The position numbers and the translations under genes are program-made. Shown in pieces: positions 43,721 through 52,445 of a DNA stretch of 64,000 nucleotides (positions are counted from its first letter, which is position 1; each line of letters opens with the position of its first letter). The DNA is taken from assembly GCF_007859395.1 (NCBI RefSeq), contig NZ_VOHD01000008.1, forward strand, positions 62,001 to 126,000. The letters are read 5' to 3'. This stretch comes from Planomicrobium sp. CPCC 101110 (lineage in GTDB: Bacteria > Bacillota > Bacilli > Bacillales_A > Planococcaceae). The notes beneath the pieces were generated by a model. That model was not told the origin of the DNA, ran no database searches, and worked only from the letters and a program-made list of their open reading frames with translations.

Positions 43721-44290
43721 TCATTCTTTTTTTATCAATAAGGGTATTTGGCCGGCGATGCGGCTCAGCGCTTCGCCTGATTTTGAAGTGATGCTCAACA
43801 GGATTCCGCCTTCCACAAGGGCAATCAGCACGAGTGCATAATCCGCCGCTTGTTTTTCGCTATAGCCGGATTGTGACAGCTTTTCCTGATATAAGCCTTG
43901 CCATTCACTAAAAACCGCTTGGCATGCCAGACGGATCGGTTCATTCGTCAAGTAAGTCTCACCGGCTATAGTGCCGATGGGCATGCCGAACACAGAATCC
44001 TTGCTTAGCTCTTCAGCAAGTTTCTGGATATGTCCCTGAATAGCTTGGATAGGATCCGCCGCTTCCGCCAAATCTTCCTGGACTTTATCTGAAACAAAGT
44101 TTTTCGTATGCTCGATAGCCGCTATTGCCAACTGTTCTTTTCCTTCAGGGAAATAGTGATAAAGAGAACCTTTGGCAGTTCCGCTTTCTTCTATGATTTC
44201 CTTAAGGCCGACCCCGTGATAGCCGCGCAAGCGAAAAAGCCTGGAAGCTGTTTCAATCAATTGGTCCTTAGCGCTTTTTTTACTGGACAC
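43721..44290 (-). CDS. TetR/AcrR-family repressor, LmrA/YxaF-like
   Basis: A 189-residue repressor. The N-terminal helix-turn-helix reads SRLFRLRGYHGVGLKEIIEESGTAKGSLYHYFP, with the LmrA/YxaF-type C-terminal domain after it (GMPIGTIAGET). The start codon is GTG at 44290 with AGAGGAGG upstream. It probably represses itself and the MFS exporter next door. A GACCGGTC palindrome 29-36 bases upstream is the likely operator; LmrA/YxaF boxes in B. subtilis share a GACCGGTC-like core. Confidence 0.92.
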   Translation of the reverse strand: MSSKKSAKDQLIETASRLFRLRGYHGVGLKEIIEESGTAKGSLYHYFPEGKEQLAIAAIEHTKNFVSDKVQEDLAEAADPIQAIQGHIQKLAEELSKDSVFGMPIGTIAGETYLTNEPIRLACQAVFSEWQGLYQEKLSQSGYSEKQAADYALVLIALVEGGILLSITSKSGEALSRIAGQIPLLIKKE

Positions 44291-44318
44291 GATTCTTGCC
44301 TCCTCTTTGAATTATAAC

Positions 44319-44326
44319 GACCGGTC
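44319..44326. promoter_or_regulatory. Candidate TetR (LmrA-type) operator core
   Basis: GACCGGTC palindrome flanked by A/T-rich sequence (TTATAAC...AACTTATA), just before the tetR-type gene. Confidence 0.5.
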
Positions 44327-44473
44327 AACTTATATTAGATCAGTGTCAGTGAATTGTCCAATGTTCCTTCTTGAAGGAAAGAACCCTTTTCCCTTTGCTT
44401 TTCCCTAGACATTATACTGAAATTGTTTTACACTACCGACTTATGTTATTTAAATCAGCAAAGGGGTGACCGT

Positions 44474-45649
44474 ATGGCCCAATTCCTGACATCAAGAAAA
44501 GTAGTATTGCTTGTTTTCATGATTTCAACATTCGCAATCGGCATGACCGAATATGTCGTGACCGGTCTGCTGACCCAGTTCGCGAAAGACTTGGATGTGG
44601 AAGTCGCAACCACCGGACTGCTATTGAGCGTCTATGCAATCAGTGTAGCGCTATTTGGCCCAATCCTTAGGATCGCGACAATCAGAATCCCGCCCAGACC
44701 TTTATTGATTGCTTTTATGGCTTTGTTTGTCGCAAGCAACATTATTGCAGCAACCGCTCCAAATTTCACAGTATTATTGTTGTCTCGGCTTTTTTCGGCC
44801 ATTATGCATGCGCCGTTTTTCGGGCTGAGCATGTCTGTCGCCTTCTCCATAACCGAGCCGCATAAACGGCCTGGCGCCATTGCTGCAGTGCAAGGCGGGC
44901 TAACCATTGCGATAATGCTTGGCGTTCCGCTCGGTTCCTATATCGGCGGCATTCTCGATTGGCGCCTGGTTTTCTGGTTTATCGCCGCACTTGGCATTGT
45001 GGCTTTGGCTGGCATCGTCGTGAGTGTGCCCAACGAAAAATATACAGTCATCCCCCAATTGCGCGATGAACTGCGGATCTTTAAAAACAAAAACGTCATG
45101 CTTGTCCTGGCCATCATTGTCTTTGGTTTTTCAGGTGTTTTCACAGCTTACACGTTCCTTGAGCCGATGCTTCGGGACTATGCCGGCTTTGGTGTCGGCG
45201 GCGTGACAATCGGCCTCTTTTTGTTCGGCGTCGGTGCGGTGGCCGGCAATTTCACATCAGGCCGCATCCGGCCGCATCTTTTGACACAGCGGCTCATTTG
45301 GGCACTGGCAATCTTAGCTGCCGTTTTGGCATTATTCACGTTCCTGCTGCAGTCCACTTTGCTCGCTTTTATCATGTGCTTTTTGTTTGGCGCAGGAACT
45401 TTTGGGACCACACCGATTCTGAATGCTAAAATCATTTTGGCTGCCACTGAAGCTCCTTCATTGTCCGGTACCATTGCGGCTTCTGTTTTCAATCTGGCAA
45501 ACTGTATCGGCGCTTTGCTTGGTTCGATATTGCTGGACCATGGCTCCAGTTTCACACTGATTACCCTTGTTGCGTCAGCAATGATATTGTTCGGCTTGAT
45601 TTTGGCGGCTGTTACAAACAAAGTTGAAGATAAAGCATTGTTTTCATAA
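44474..45649 (+). CDS. DHA1-family MFS efflux transporter (YdhP/AraJ-like)
   Basis: A 391-residue twelve-helix exporter. The first helix IGMTEYVVTGLLTQFAKDLD is the hallmark of the AraJ/YdhP/YdhL-type group, which exports arabinosides, purine analogues or drugs. I chose the ATG at 44474 with AAAGGGGTGA upstream; the longer frame lacks a site. It is transcribed away from the TetR gene, so both may share the regulated intergenic region. Substrate unknown. Confidence 0.9.
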   Translation: MAQFLTSRKVVLLVFMISTFAIGMTEYVVTGLLTQFAKDLDVEVATTGLLLSVYAISVALFGPILRIATIRIPPRPLLIAFMALFVASNIIAATAPNFTVLLLSRLFSAIMHAPFFGLSMSVAFSITEPHKRPGAIAAVQGGLTIAIMLGVPLGSYIGGILDWRLVFWFIAALGIVALAGIVVSVPNEKYTVIPQLRDELRIFKNKNVMLVLAIIVFGFSGVFTAYTFLEPMLRDYAGFGVGGVTIGLFLFGVGAVAGNFTSGRIRPHLLTQRLIWALAILAAVLALFTFLLQSTLLAFIMCFLFGAGTFGTTPILNAKIILAATEAPSLSGTIAASVFNLANCIGALLGSILLDHGSSFTLITLVASAMILFGLILAAVTNKVEDKALFS

Positions 45650-45650
45650 G

Positions 45651-45685
45651 AAAAAGCCGGATCACACGATGACCCGGCTTTTTTG
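45651..45685. terminator. Bidirectional terminator
   Basis: AAAAAGCCGG...CCGGCTTTTTT stem between the MFS gene and convergent ykvI-like gene. Confidence 0.9.
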
Positions 45686-45690
45686 CAGTT

Positions 45691-46746
45691 CTATTGTTTG
45701 TTATTTTTCGGTTTCCGCAAATCAGCCAGAATAAGGGCGGCTATAAGAATCAGCCCCATATAGCCGACTGCGGGGTAAAACCAGTTGACAAGTTTCGTGA
45801 ATCCGACAAAACTCAAGCCGAAGGCGATGACTCCAGCGACCGTGACAAAGATTCTGAAACGCGGGGTCCCGATGCCAGCAAAACGCGCGGAGAAAGATAG
45901 AAGCATACTAACAGCAGTGTTGTAGATCATCAGAAAAATGACAAGCGCCATAATCAGGCCGACTACCGGCGAAAGATTGTCCGCTATTCTCAGCATTGGC
46001 AAGTCCGCTCCGCCGACCACATCCACTTTAGCGAAAATAGCTACAGAACTCAAGAAAAGCAAAAAGCCGAATCCTAGGCCTCCGATAAGGCCTCCGCGTC
46101 TTGCAACTTTAACATTTTTTTCAGCTCCGCCCATGACAAGCGCCATGGAAGTACAGAGTGCAATGGACAGAGAAACGTAATTAAGGGCGGACAAAAACCA
46201 GTTCGGCGCTGCAGACAATTGGGATTTAGCGATCGGTTCAAGCGCCGCAAAGCTTAAATCCTTTGTTGCAATGCTGTAGATAACAATACTAATGATCATC
46301 AATATCAAAAAAGGCGTGATGCTGCCAATAATCATGATTACTTTTTTCACATTCATCATGATTGTGATAATAACCAAAATTGTCAGAAGCGCACGTCCGA
46401 AAGCTCCTGGCAAGCCAAACTGCTGGGAGAAAATCGATCCCGCACCGGCAATCATGACAACCAGGACTCCAAACAATGTTAAGATCAAAGTATAATCGAT
46501 TATTTTCCCGATGACTTTTCCGCTGATTGAGTAAACAACGTCTTCATGAGAAACCGTCTGCATACGGCTTCCTAGTCCGGTCAACACCATCCCCAGATAA
46601 CCGAACAACAGCATCGCCAGCAAAGCTCCGCCCATTCCCCAGTATCCAAAGCTGGTAAAATATTGTAAAACTTCCTGTCCTGAAGCAAAACCTGCTCCAA
46701 CAACAATCCCTATAAAAGCACTTCCCATTTTTAGACTTCTGTTCAT
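45691..46746 (-). CDS. YkvI-family membrane protein
   Basis: A 351-residue integral membrane protein with about ten helices. The N-terminal FIGIVVGAGFASGQEVLQYF (broken helix 1 with GAGFASGQE) is the signature of the YkvI family, distant relatives of sodium-coupled LeuT/APC-fold transporters. Function is not established. I chose the ATG at 46746 with GGAGGG upstream over a longer frame without a site. Confidence 0.9.
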   Translation of the reverse strand: MNRSLKMGSAFIGIVVGAGFASGQEVLQYFTSFGYWGMGGALLAMLLFGYLGMVLTGLGSRMQTVSHEDVVYSISGKVIGKIIDYTLILTLFGVLVVMIAGAGSIFSQQFGLPGAFGRALLTILVIITIMMNVKKVIMIIGSITPFLILMIISIVIYSIATKDLSFAALEPIAKSQLSAAPNWFLSALNYVSLSIALCTSMALVMGGAEKNVKVARRGGLIGGLGFGFLLFLSSVAIFAKVDVVGGADLPMLRIADNLSPVVGLIMALVIFLMIYNTAVSMLLSFSARFAGIGTPRFRIFVTVAGVIAFGLSFVGFTKLVNWFYPAVGYMGLILIAALILADLRKPKNNKQ

Positions 46747-47110
46747 TTTTCCCTCCATTCTTGATGTTCCAGCAACAAAACAAAACAATTCTTTCAAAAA
46801 ATCTCATTACAGCCCTCATATAAGGGTAACATACTCGCCTGTTACTACAACCTGACATCCCTAATGTCCCGGCTATACACAAGCAGAAAAAGATTTTCAT
46901 GAATGGAATTGGACGAAAAAAAAGCCTGAAAGATGGGTCAGTTTTCCATACTCTACCTTCTACAAGGAGTATTTTACCCTTTCAAAAAAGGGACAGTTTG
47001 CCCTTTCACTTTAAACCTTCTGCATGCCTTCATTCAGCAATAGCTGCAGAAAAAACCTCTTTCTGCAATTATTAGCGGGAAGCTGTTCCCGCTTCCATGC
47101 CGCTTGCCTG
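46747..47110. other. Gene-free stretch between amhX and the ykvI-like gene
   Basis: No credible ORF. It has two hairpins near the amhX end (TGCAGAAA/TTTCTGCA around 47044-47066 and AGCGGGAA/TTCCCGCT at 47074-47093) and a CTGA/TCAG stem with a minus-strand T-run at about 46918-46938, probably the end of the amhX transcript. The promoter of the ykvI-like gene should also lie here. Confidence 0.5.
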
Positions 47111-48241
47111 TCAATGTTCCAGTTGTTCAAATGTTGCAGCCACCACTCGCGCCAGTATTTCAACACCGGTTATTAAGCTGCCTTTATTGAAAGCCATTTT
47201 CGGATGATGCAGGCCCGGAGACAAATCACACCCAAGCCCAAGCATCGTCGCTTTAACGGTCGGACGTTTCAATGTGTAATAATGAAAATCCTCTCCTCCT
47301 GGCGTTACGACAGGTGCCGCCAAAAATTCCCCGCCGACCGTTTCCTTTATGGCAGAGGCCATCAACTCCACTGCTGTTTCATCCACTTGTGCAGCCGCAA
47401 TTTCCGCGGTCACTTCCAAGGTGATTTGAACACCAGCCAATCCAGCCACCGATTCTGCCGCTTTTTGCACTTGAACCATCAGCTTTTCAATCACTTCGTT
47501 GGTCTGAGCCCGTACGTCAATGCTGAAAACGCCTGTCCCTGGAATGATGTTCGCAGATTCCCCTCCTGCTTGAAACATTGTCATTTTCGCCGAATGGGGA
47601 ACCATCGGGTCAACATGGATCGACCTGATTGCATGAACAAGAAGCGCCATTACTTCAATGGCATTCTGTCCTTGATGCGGCCTTGCTCCATGGGCATCTG
47701 TCCCTTGGATCACGCCTTTCAACATGCGAGCTGCCCCGTTCATGATAGCGGGAGTGGAGTATCCATGGCCGATTTCCTGAATCGGGCGAAGGTGTACGCC
47801 GTATAAAAAGTCGATATCATCGACAACCCCTTTTTCGATGAATGACAAAGCCCCGTTCCCTTTTTCTTCCGCTGGCTGAAACAACACTTTCAATCGCCCC
47901 GACTTCGGCTCACCGATTTTCTTCAACACAAGCACCGCACCGACCACCATCGCCATATGCGCATCATGGCCGCAGGAATGATTTGCCTGGAAAGTGCCGT
48001 CCACTTCTTGCCATAAAGCATCAATATCGGTACGAAGCCCTACGCACGGTTTTCCGCTTCCAACAGTTGCTACAAGGCCTGTCGAATCGTCAAACACTTC
48101 AACAGCAAAGCCTTCCTTTTCCAACAATTCTTTAAGGTACCTAGTCGTCTCGATCTCCTGCCAGCTGATTTCTGGGTGGTTATGTAAATGTGCATACACT
48201 TCTTGAATGATCGGTTCGATTTCCTCCAACGCTGCTTTCAT
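47111..48241 (-). CDS. amhX: M20-family amidohydrolase AmhX
   Basis: A 376-residue metallopeptidase-like amidohydrolase that removes an acyl group from N-acyl amino acids or similar amides. Metal and catalytic sites: C90-GHDAH in SCGHDAHM, E125-E126 in PAEEKG, H in YGVHLRP, and the late GGEDFHYY plus H in PGLHHPK. The dimerisation insert is present. It matches B. subtilis AmhX rather than the HipO/YxeP branch. AGGAGGG precedes the ATG. It is divergent from the padR gene, and the palindrome between them might affect both. Confidence 0.88.
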   Translation of the reverse strand: MKAALEEIEPIIQEVYAHLHNHPEISWQEIETTRYLKELLEKEGFAVEVFDDSTGLVATVGSGKPCVGLRTDIDALWQEVDGTFQANHSCGHDAHMAMVVGAVLVLKKIGEPKSGRLKVLFQPAEEKGNGALSFIEKGVVDDIDFLYGVHLRPIQEIGHGYSTPAIMNGAARMLKGVIQGTDAHGARPHQGQNAIEVMALLVHAIRSIHVDPMVPHSAKMTMFQAGGESANIIPGTGVFSIDVRAQTNEVIEKLMVQVQKAAESVAGLAGVQITLEVTAEIAAAQVDETAVELMASAIKETVGGEFLAAPVVTPGGEDFHYYTLKRPTVKATMLGLGCDLSPGLHHPKMAFNKGSLITGVEILARVVAATFEQLEH

Positions 48242-48347
48242 ATTTTCCCTCCTGCTATATGGTCGTTACCATTCATTTATCGTTCCATTTTATCACAATA
48301 ATCTGAAATATATATTTACTTTTCAATTAAGAAAAAGTATATTTTAT

Positions 48348-48377
48348 ATATCAATAAGATATATATCTTATTGATAT
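48348..48377. promoter_or_regulatory. Perfect 30-bp palindrome, probable PadR operator
   Basis: ATATCAATAAGATAT followed immediately by its exact complement ATATCTTATTGATAT. It lies directly before the padR coding region and upstream of divergent amhX. PadR regulators bind long A/T-rich palindromes, so autoregulation is likely. Confidence 0.7.
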
Positions 48378-48944
48378 GAGAGGTGATTTTATCAGTAAAG
48401 GAAACAATACCCAATATGCCTTGCTTGGACTCTTAACAGTAGGCTGCGATACAGGATATTCCATGAAACAAAGAATTGACGGCAGCTTGAACCATTTTTG
48501 GAAAATCAGCTACGGCCAAATCTATCCGGCATTGAAGCTTCTTGTTGATCAGGGGTATGCACGAGTCAAGGATACAGCGCAGGAAGGGAAGCCGGACAAA
48601 AAAGAATACGAGATCACCCCTGAAGGAATTGAGGCGCTAAAGCGTTGGCTTGCCCAACCGATAACAGAACTTCCTGTCGAGAAAAACGAGCTGTTGTTGA
48701 AACTTTTTTTAGCCGACATCAAGATTTGGAATCGACGCTCCACCATTTGGAGAGCTATCATGAAAAACTCTGTGAACGCCATGATACGTATGAAGCGATC
48801 AAAGAGATGATTTCCACCCGGCTGGCAGACGAACAAGACGCTCCGTTTTGGCTGATCACTCTGGATTATGGTTTGCGCACTACTCGAGCGGCAATTGACT
48901 GGTGTGACGAGACAAAGGAACTTTTACTTCAAAGGGAGGGCTGA
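48376..48944 (+). pseudogene. PadR-family regulator, frameshifted at a T-run (or programmed -1 shift)
   Basis: The first frame (48376-48810) encodes a PadR winged helix (NNTQYALLGLLTVGCDTGYSMKQ, ISYGQIYPALKLLVDQGYA, GKPDKKEYEITPEG). The C-terminal four-helix part (FFSRHQDLESTLHHLESYHEK...TTRAAIDWCDE) lies in the -1 frame (48645-48944). The switch falls in a seven-T run at 48704-48710, which reads T TTT TTA in the first frame, a classic -1 slippery heptamer. The gene may be a pseudogene, a programmed frameshift or a one-base sequencing error. The normal start seems to be ATC at 48391 behind AGAGGTGA, since the ATG at 48376 has no ribosome binding site. A DUF4188 gene follows after 2 bases. Confidence 0.8.
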
Positions 48945-48946
48945 CG

Positions 48947-49420
48947 ATGGGCACTCAAGTATTTCCGGGCAGACATACGGTTGAAACCCATGAAGGCTTT
49001 GTTGTATTTATCATCGGAACACGCATCAATAAATGGTGGGCTATCCATAAATGGTGGCCGGTATTCACCGCAATGCCGCCAATGATCAAAGAACTGTACG
49101 GCAACAAGAATTTAGGCTGCTTGTCCATGGAAAATTTTTTCGGATTGCGCACCACTCTTATGGTCCAATATTGGAGGTCAGAAGAAGATCTGTTGGCTTA
49201 CGCGAAAGGGCAAGAGCATCTAACGGCCTGGAAAAATTTCAATAAAAAAGTCGGGGATAATGACGCGGTTGGCATCTATCATGAAACTTACGTTATTCGT
49301 CCAGGACAATCCGAGTCAATCTACGGCAATATGCCGGTATTCGGCCTGGCAAAGGCTTTGGGCATGCAGCCGATCAATTCCGCCACCAACTCCGCCCAAA
49401 AGCGGCTGAGAAAATACTAG
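48947..49420 (+). CDS. DUF4188 protein (monooxygenase-like ferredoxin fold)
   Basis: A 157-residue protein of DUF4188, related to dimeric alpha/beta-barrel monooxygenases. Marks: FVVFIIGTRINKWWAIHKWWPV near the start, and the end of the domain with MVQYWRSEEDLLAYAK and TYVIRPGQSE. Family members often sit beside a PadR gene, as here (2-base gap), and may act on small aromatic or toxic compounds, which is inference. GGGAGGG precedes the ATG. Confidence 0.9.
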   Translation: MGTQVFPGRHTVETHEGFVVFIIGTRINKWWAIHKWWPVFTAMPPMIKELYGNKNLGCLSMENFFGLRTTLMVQYWRSEEDLLAYAKGQEHLTAWKNFNKKVGDNDAVGIYHETYVIRPGQSESIYGNMPVFGLAKALGMQPINSATNSAQKRLRKY

Positions 49421-49470
49421 CGCTTATAGGAGGACAAGGTGAAGTGATAGCCTTTCATTTACTTTTGAAA

Positions 49471-49511
49471 AAAGAAACAGCCATCCTCATTTTGAGGATG
49501 GCTGTTTCTTT
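49471..49511. terminator. Bidirectional terminator
   Basis: AAAGAAACAGCCATCCTCA and its perfect complement with a short loop, between convergent genes. Confidence 0.9.
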
Positions 49512-49746
49512 ATCCCATTTCTATAACTTCGACGGAGCCGTCTTCTCCATTATGGACAGAAATCGCATGGGTGCTTCTATACCAAATGTTTTCCCCTTGT
49601 TTTGTGAAATTGTCCGGAAAATTCGTCATCATACGGTTCAACATATCAGGATGCACTAATATGGAGGCATTTTCCCCATATTCTTTTAGCGCCGAATCGA
49701 CCGATTCGATATCCGCTGTTGCCAGCAATTGGTCCTCATTCATCAT
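49510..49746 (-). CDS. Unknown small acidic protein
   Basis: A 78-residue acidic protein that I do not recognise. It has a helical first half (ATADIESVDSALKEYGENA) and a strand-like end (STHAISVHNGEDGSVEVIEM), with no signal peptide or membrane segment. AAAGGAGG precedes two adjacent ATG codons; I take the first. Monocistronic. Confidence 0.7.
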   Translation of the reverse strand: MMNEDQLLATADIESVDSALKEYGENASILVHPDMLNRMMTNFPDNFTKQGENIWYRSTHAISVHNGEDGSVEVIEMG

Positions 49747-50004
49747 TGTTTCCTCCTTTGCCCTTATGCTTTCTTATTACTAAACTACCCTGCACCCTTG
49801 AGATGAAACTAACAAATATTATTTTCACGCTTTCCCCCCGGTTGTTGACAGCACCGGAGATCTTTTTTGAAATAGCAATCGGCTAAATAAGCGAGCCGCC
49901 AAAATATTCTGCAGAAAAGCACCGTAAGTCCTCTCCTTAGATTTCCTTGTTTCCAATTGCTATACTCGTATATGTAGATTATCGATTTTAAAGGAGTGGA
50001 TCTA

Positions 50005-50721
50005 ATGCAAGATCTAAAAGGCAAAACTGCATTAATTACCGGAGCCGGCAAAGGGATCGGCCGTGCAACAGCTGTCGCTTTTGCACAAGAAGGCATCAAT
50101 GTAGGACTTCTTGGAAGAACCGGGGCTAACCTTGAAGAAGTGGCAAAAGAACTTCAACAATATGGAGTCAATGTCACAATGGCTGTGGCTGATGTCGCGA
50201 ACAACGATTCTGTCATTGCGGCAGTTGACCATATCAAGTCTGAACTTGGACCTATCGATATCCTGATCAACAATGCAGGAATCGGCAAGTTTGGCAAGTT
50301 CCTTGAACTTTCTCCCGAAGAGTTCAAGAACATCATCGATGTGAATTTGATGGGGCTCTATAATGTTACGCGAGCCGTCCTTCCGGAAATGATCGAACGG
50401 CAATCCGGAGACATCATCAACATTTCTTCTACGTCCGGACAAAAAGGAGCTCCTGTCACAAGCGCATACAGTGCTTCTAAATTCGGGGTTCTTGGCTTGA
50501 CAGAATCTTTGATGCTCGAAGTCAGAAAGCATAACATCCGGGTCAGCGCCTTGACGCCCAGCACAGTAGTGACGGATTTGGCCTATTCCGAAAACTTGAT
50601 CACCGGCAATCCGGACAACGTCATGCATCCGGAAGACTTGGCGGAAGTTATGGTGGCTCAATTGAAGCTGCACCCCCGCATCCTTATGAAATCGGCTGCT
50701 TTATGGTCGACTAATCCATAA
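50005..50721 (+). CDS. SDR family oxidoreductase (3-ketoacyl reductase-like)
   Basis: A 238-residue classical short-chain dehydrogenase. TGAGKGIG is at residues 12-19, NNAG at 89-92, the catalytic S142, Y155 and K159 (YSASK). It resembles FabG-like '3-ketoacyl-ACP reductase' proteins of Bacilli that are not in fatty-acid operons. I chose the ATG at 50005 with AAAGGAGTG upstream. Substrate unknown. Confidence 0.9.
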   Translation: MQDLKGKTALITGAGKGIGRATAVAFAQEGINVGLLGRTGANLEEVAKELQQYGVNVTMAVADVANNDSVIAAVDHIKSELGPIDILINNAGIGKFGKFLELSPEEFKNIIDVNLMGLYNVTRAVLPEMIERQSGDIINISSTSGQKGAPVTSAYSASKFGVLGLTESLMLEVRKHNIRVSALTPSTVVTDLAYSENLITGNPDNVMHPEDLAEVMVAQLKLHPRILMKSAALWSTNP

Positions 50722-50782
50722 ATCCCCCTTCTTTCAAAAGACGGACCGTTCGGTAGAACAGTCCGTCTGCTGAAAAAGGAAT

Positions 50783-50829
50783 GCTGTCACCAAAAGTCTG
50801 TTACCGGGACTTTTGGCGACAGCTTTTTT
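50783..50829 (+). terminator. Terminator after the SDR gene
   Basis: Stem GCTGTC-CCAAAAGTC / GACTTTTGG-GACAGC followed by TTTTTTT. A second hairpin (AGACGGAC/GTCCGTCT at 50739-50768) precedes it. Confidence 0.85.
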
Positions 50830-50926
50830 TATGGATTATTTATTTGCTGAATCTGATATATATTGGCGAAAGAGGGTAACAAATTAGAAGAGCGACTCAG
50901 CTATTTACGGCAAAGGGGGAATTTCC

Positions 50927-51664
50927 ATGTTCGTGCCAAGCTTACTGGTAATCATCGGGTTCATGATTGTCCACATTTATACACATTATATAAAGTTTTT
51001 GAATAACCCACAAAAAAACGTCCTGTTATCTTTAGTTTCCGGTGGCTCAATCGCCTATGTTTTTCTTCATCTGGTACCTGAACTGGCCCATTACGAAGAA
51101 GTTGTGAAAAAGGCGCATTTGCCCAGTATGTTCGAACACCTTCATTATTTCGCTTATTTGCTTGCCTTGCTCGGAATCGCAATTTTTTATGGAATTGATA
51201 AACTGAACGAACAGTCCCAGCAGAAAAACGAAGATGAAAACAATCTGACACGCCCTGAAAAACGTATTTTCATCCTTCATATCACCGCCTTTGCTTTATA
51301 CAACGGGCTTCTGGGGTACTTGCTTCCTTATTTGAGCGGAGATAACATTGCCGCTTATGCCGTTTACTTTATTGTGTTCTCTTTCCATTTTATCGCCAAT
51401 AACCGGGTTCTCCATTTGACCCATGAAGATTTATACACAACGGCCGGCCGCTGGATCCTTGCCCTTTCCGTGTTAGCAGGCTGGCTGATCAACGAGCTGA
51501 CAAATGCCAGCGAATTTACGATTGCCATCCTTTCTTCGTTTCTGACGGGCGGCATTATTTTAAACATCATGAACGATGAGCTGCCCGAACAAAAAAAGAG
51601 CAGCTTTCTTGCCTTCACGATCGGGCTTCTTGCAATCGGAGGACTTCTTCAGCTCATCATTTAA
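50927..51664 (+). CDS. ZIP-like membrane protein
   Basis: A 245-residue protein with about eight hydrophobic segments. Segment 2 reads LVSGGSIAYVFLHLVPEL and a late segment FLTGGIILNIMNDELPE, which resemble the SGG...HL(L)PE and G-(M/I)-N-(D)-LPE patterns of ZIP metal transporters. The central FHFIANNRVLHLTHEDL is His-rich. A loop at about 92-108 is acidic and Gln/Asn-rich. I infer a ZIP-related divalent-cation transporter or sensor, not proven. GGGGG precedes the ATG. Confidence 0.7.
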   Translation: MFVPSLLVIIGFMIVHIYTHYIKFLNNPQKNVLLSLVSGGSIAYVFLHLVPELAHYEEVVKKAHLPSMFEHLHYFAYLLALLGIAIFYGIDKLNEQSQQKNEDENNLTRPEKRIFILHITAFALYNGLLGYLLPYLSGDNIAAYAVYFIVFSFHFIANNRVLHLTHEDLYTTAGRWILALSVLAGWLINELTNASEFTIAILSSFLTGGIILNIMNDELPEQKKSSFLAFTIGLLAIGGLLQLII

Positions 51665-51719
51665 AAAAGCCGGCTCCTTCACTGTGGAGACTGAAAGATC
51701 TGGCTTTTCTTTTTAGTTT

Positions 51720-52445
51720 TCATACCGAAACATAAGATCCTTTTTCGGCGTCGGCAGTTGGCTTCAATAGAATCCGAGATTCTGTAATACCAAGAAACTC
51801 CAATGCCTTTGCATTGCTTTTTTCAACGTCTTCGCTGTAGATATGTTTTGAAAAACAGCCGATGCCGCTCCTTTTCGCCAGCCGGTCAAGCTGGTTTCTC
51901 ATGAAGGTGGAGTTGCACAGCACAACGACTTGATCGATGTAAGGGCATAGCCATTCTTGAAGTTCTTCCCATACGTCATAAACTTCAGGCGCAAAAACAA
52001 AGGGCTGGCCATCAATCATCATTGACCGGTTATCAATCAATAATTTGATTTCTCCTTTTCGCAGCAACATGGCCAAGCTTTTGATTTTTTTCGAAATCTC
52101 CTTTACATCCTGTTCATTGAGGGGACCGGCAACACGCCAAGCAATGACTTGTTCATCCTTGTCAATATTACAAAGAAATCTATTTTCCAACGGTTTTTTC
52201 AGTTCTTTTCTTAAAATGGAGGAGCGTGGAGCAAAACTTTCGTGCTCGAATAAGTACGGCAAATCGACATCAAGAGCGTTTGCCAGTTTTTCTATATTCA
52301 GCAGCGATAGATTTTTCACGCCTCTTTCGATTGCCCCTACATAAGAGCGGTCCAGTTCTGCGCGTATCGCCAGCGATTCTTGAGTTATCCCGGCTTTTAA
52401 ACGAAGTTCTTTTACCCGTTTTCCAAAATCCCTTAAAATCTCCAT
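51720..52445 (-). CDS. XRE-family HTH regulator with a C-terminal ligand-like domain
   Basis: A 241-residue protein. Residues 4-70 form a Cro/C1-type helix-turn-helix (KELRLKAGITQESLAIRAELDRSYVGAIERGVKNLSL), and residues 85-235 an alpha/beta domain of unknown role, with a long KIKSLAMLLRKGEIKLLIDNRSM segment that recalls STAS or SpoIIAA-like folds only vaguely. I chose the ATG at 52445 with GAGGGGTG upstream. Target genes are unknown. Confidence 0.8.
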   Translation of the reverse strand: MEILRDFGKRVKELRLKAGITQESLAIRAELDRSYVGAIERGVKNLSLLNIEKLANALDVDLPYLFEHESFAPRSSILRKELKKPLENRFLCNIDKDEQVIAWRVAGPLNEQDVKEISKKIKSLAMLLRKGEIKLLIDNRSMMIDGQPFVFAPEVYDVWEELQEWLCPYIDQVVVLCNSTFMRNQLDRLAKRSGIGCFSKHIYSEDVEKSNAKALEFLGITESRILLKPTADAEKGSYVSV

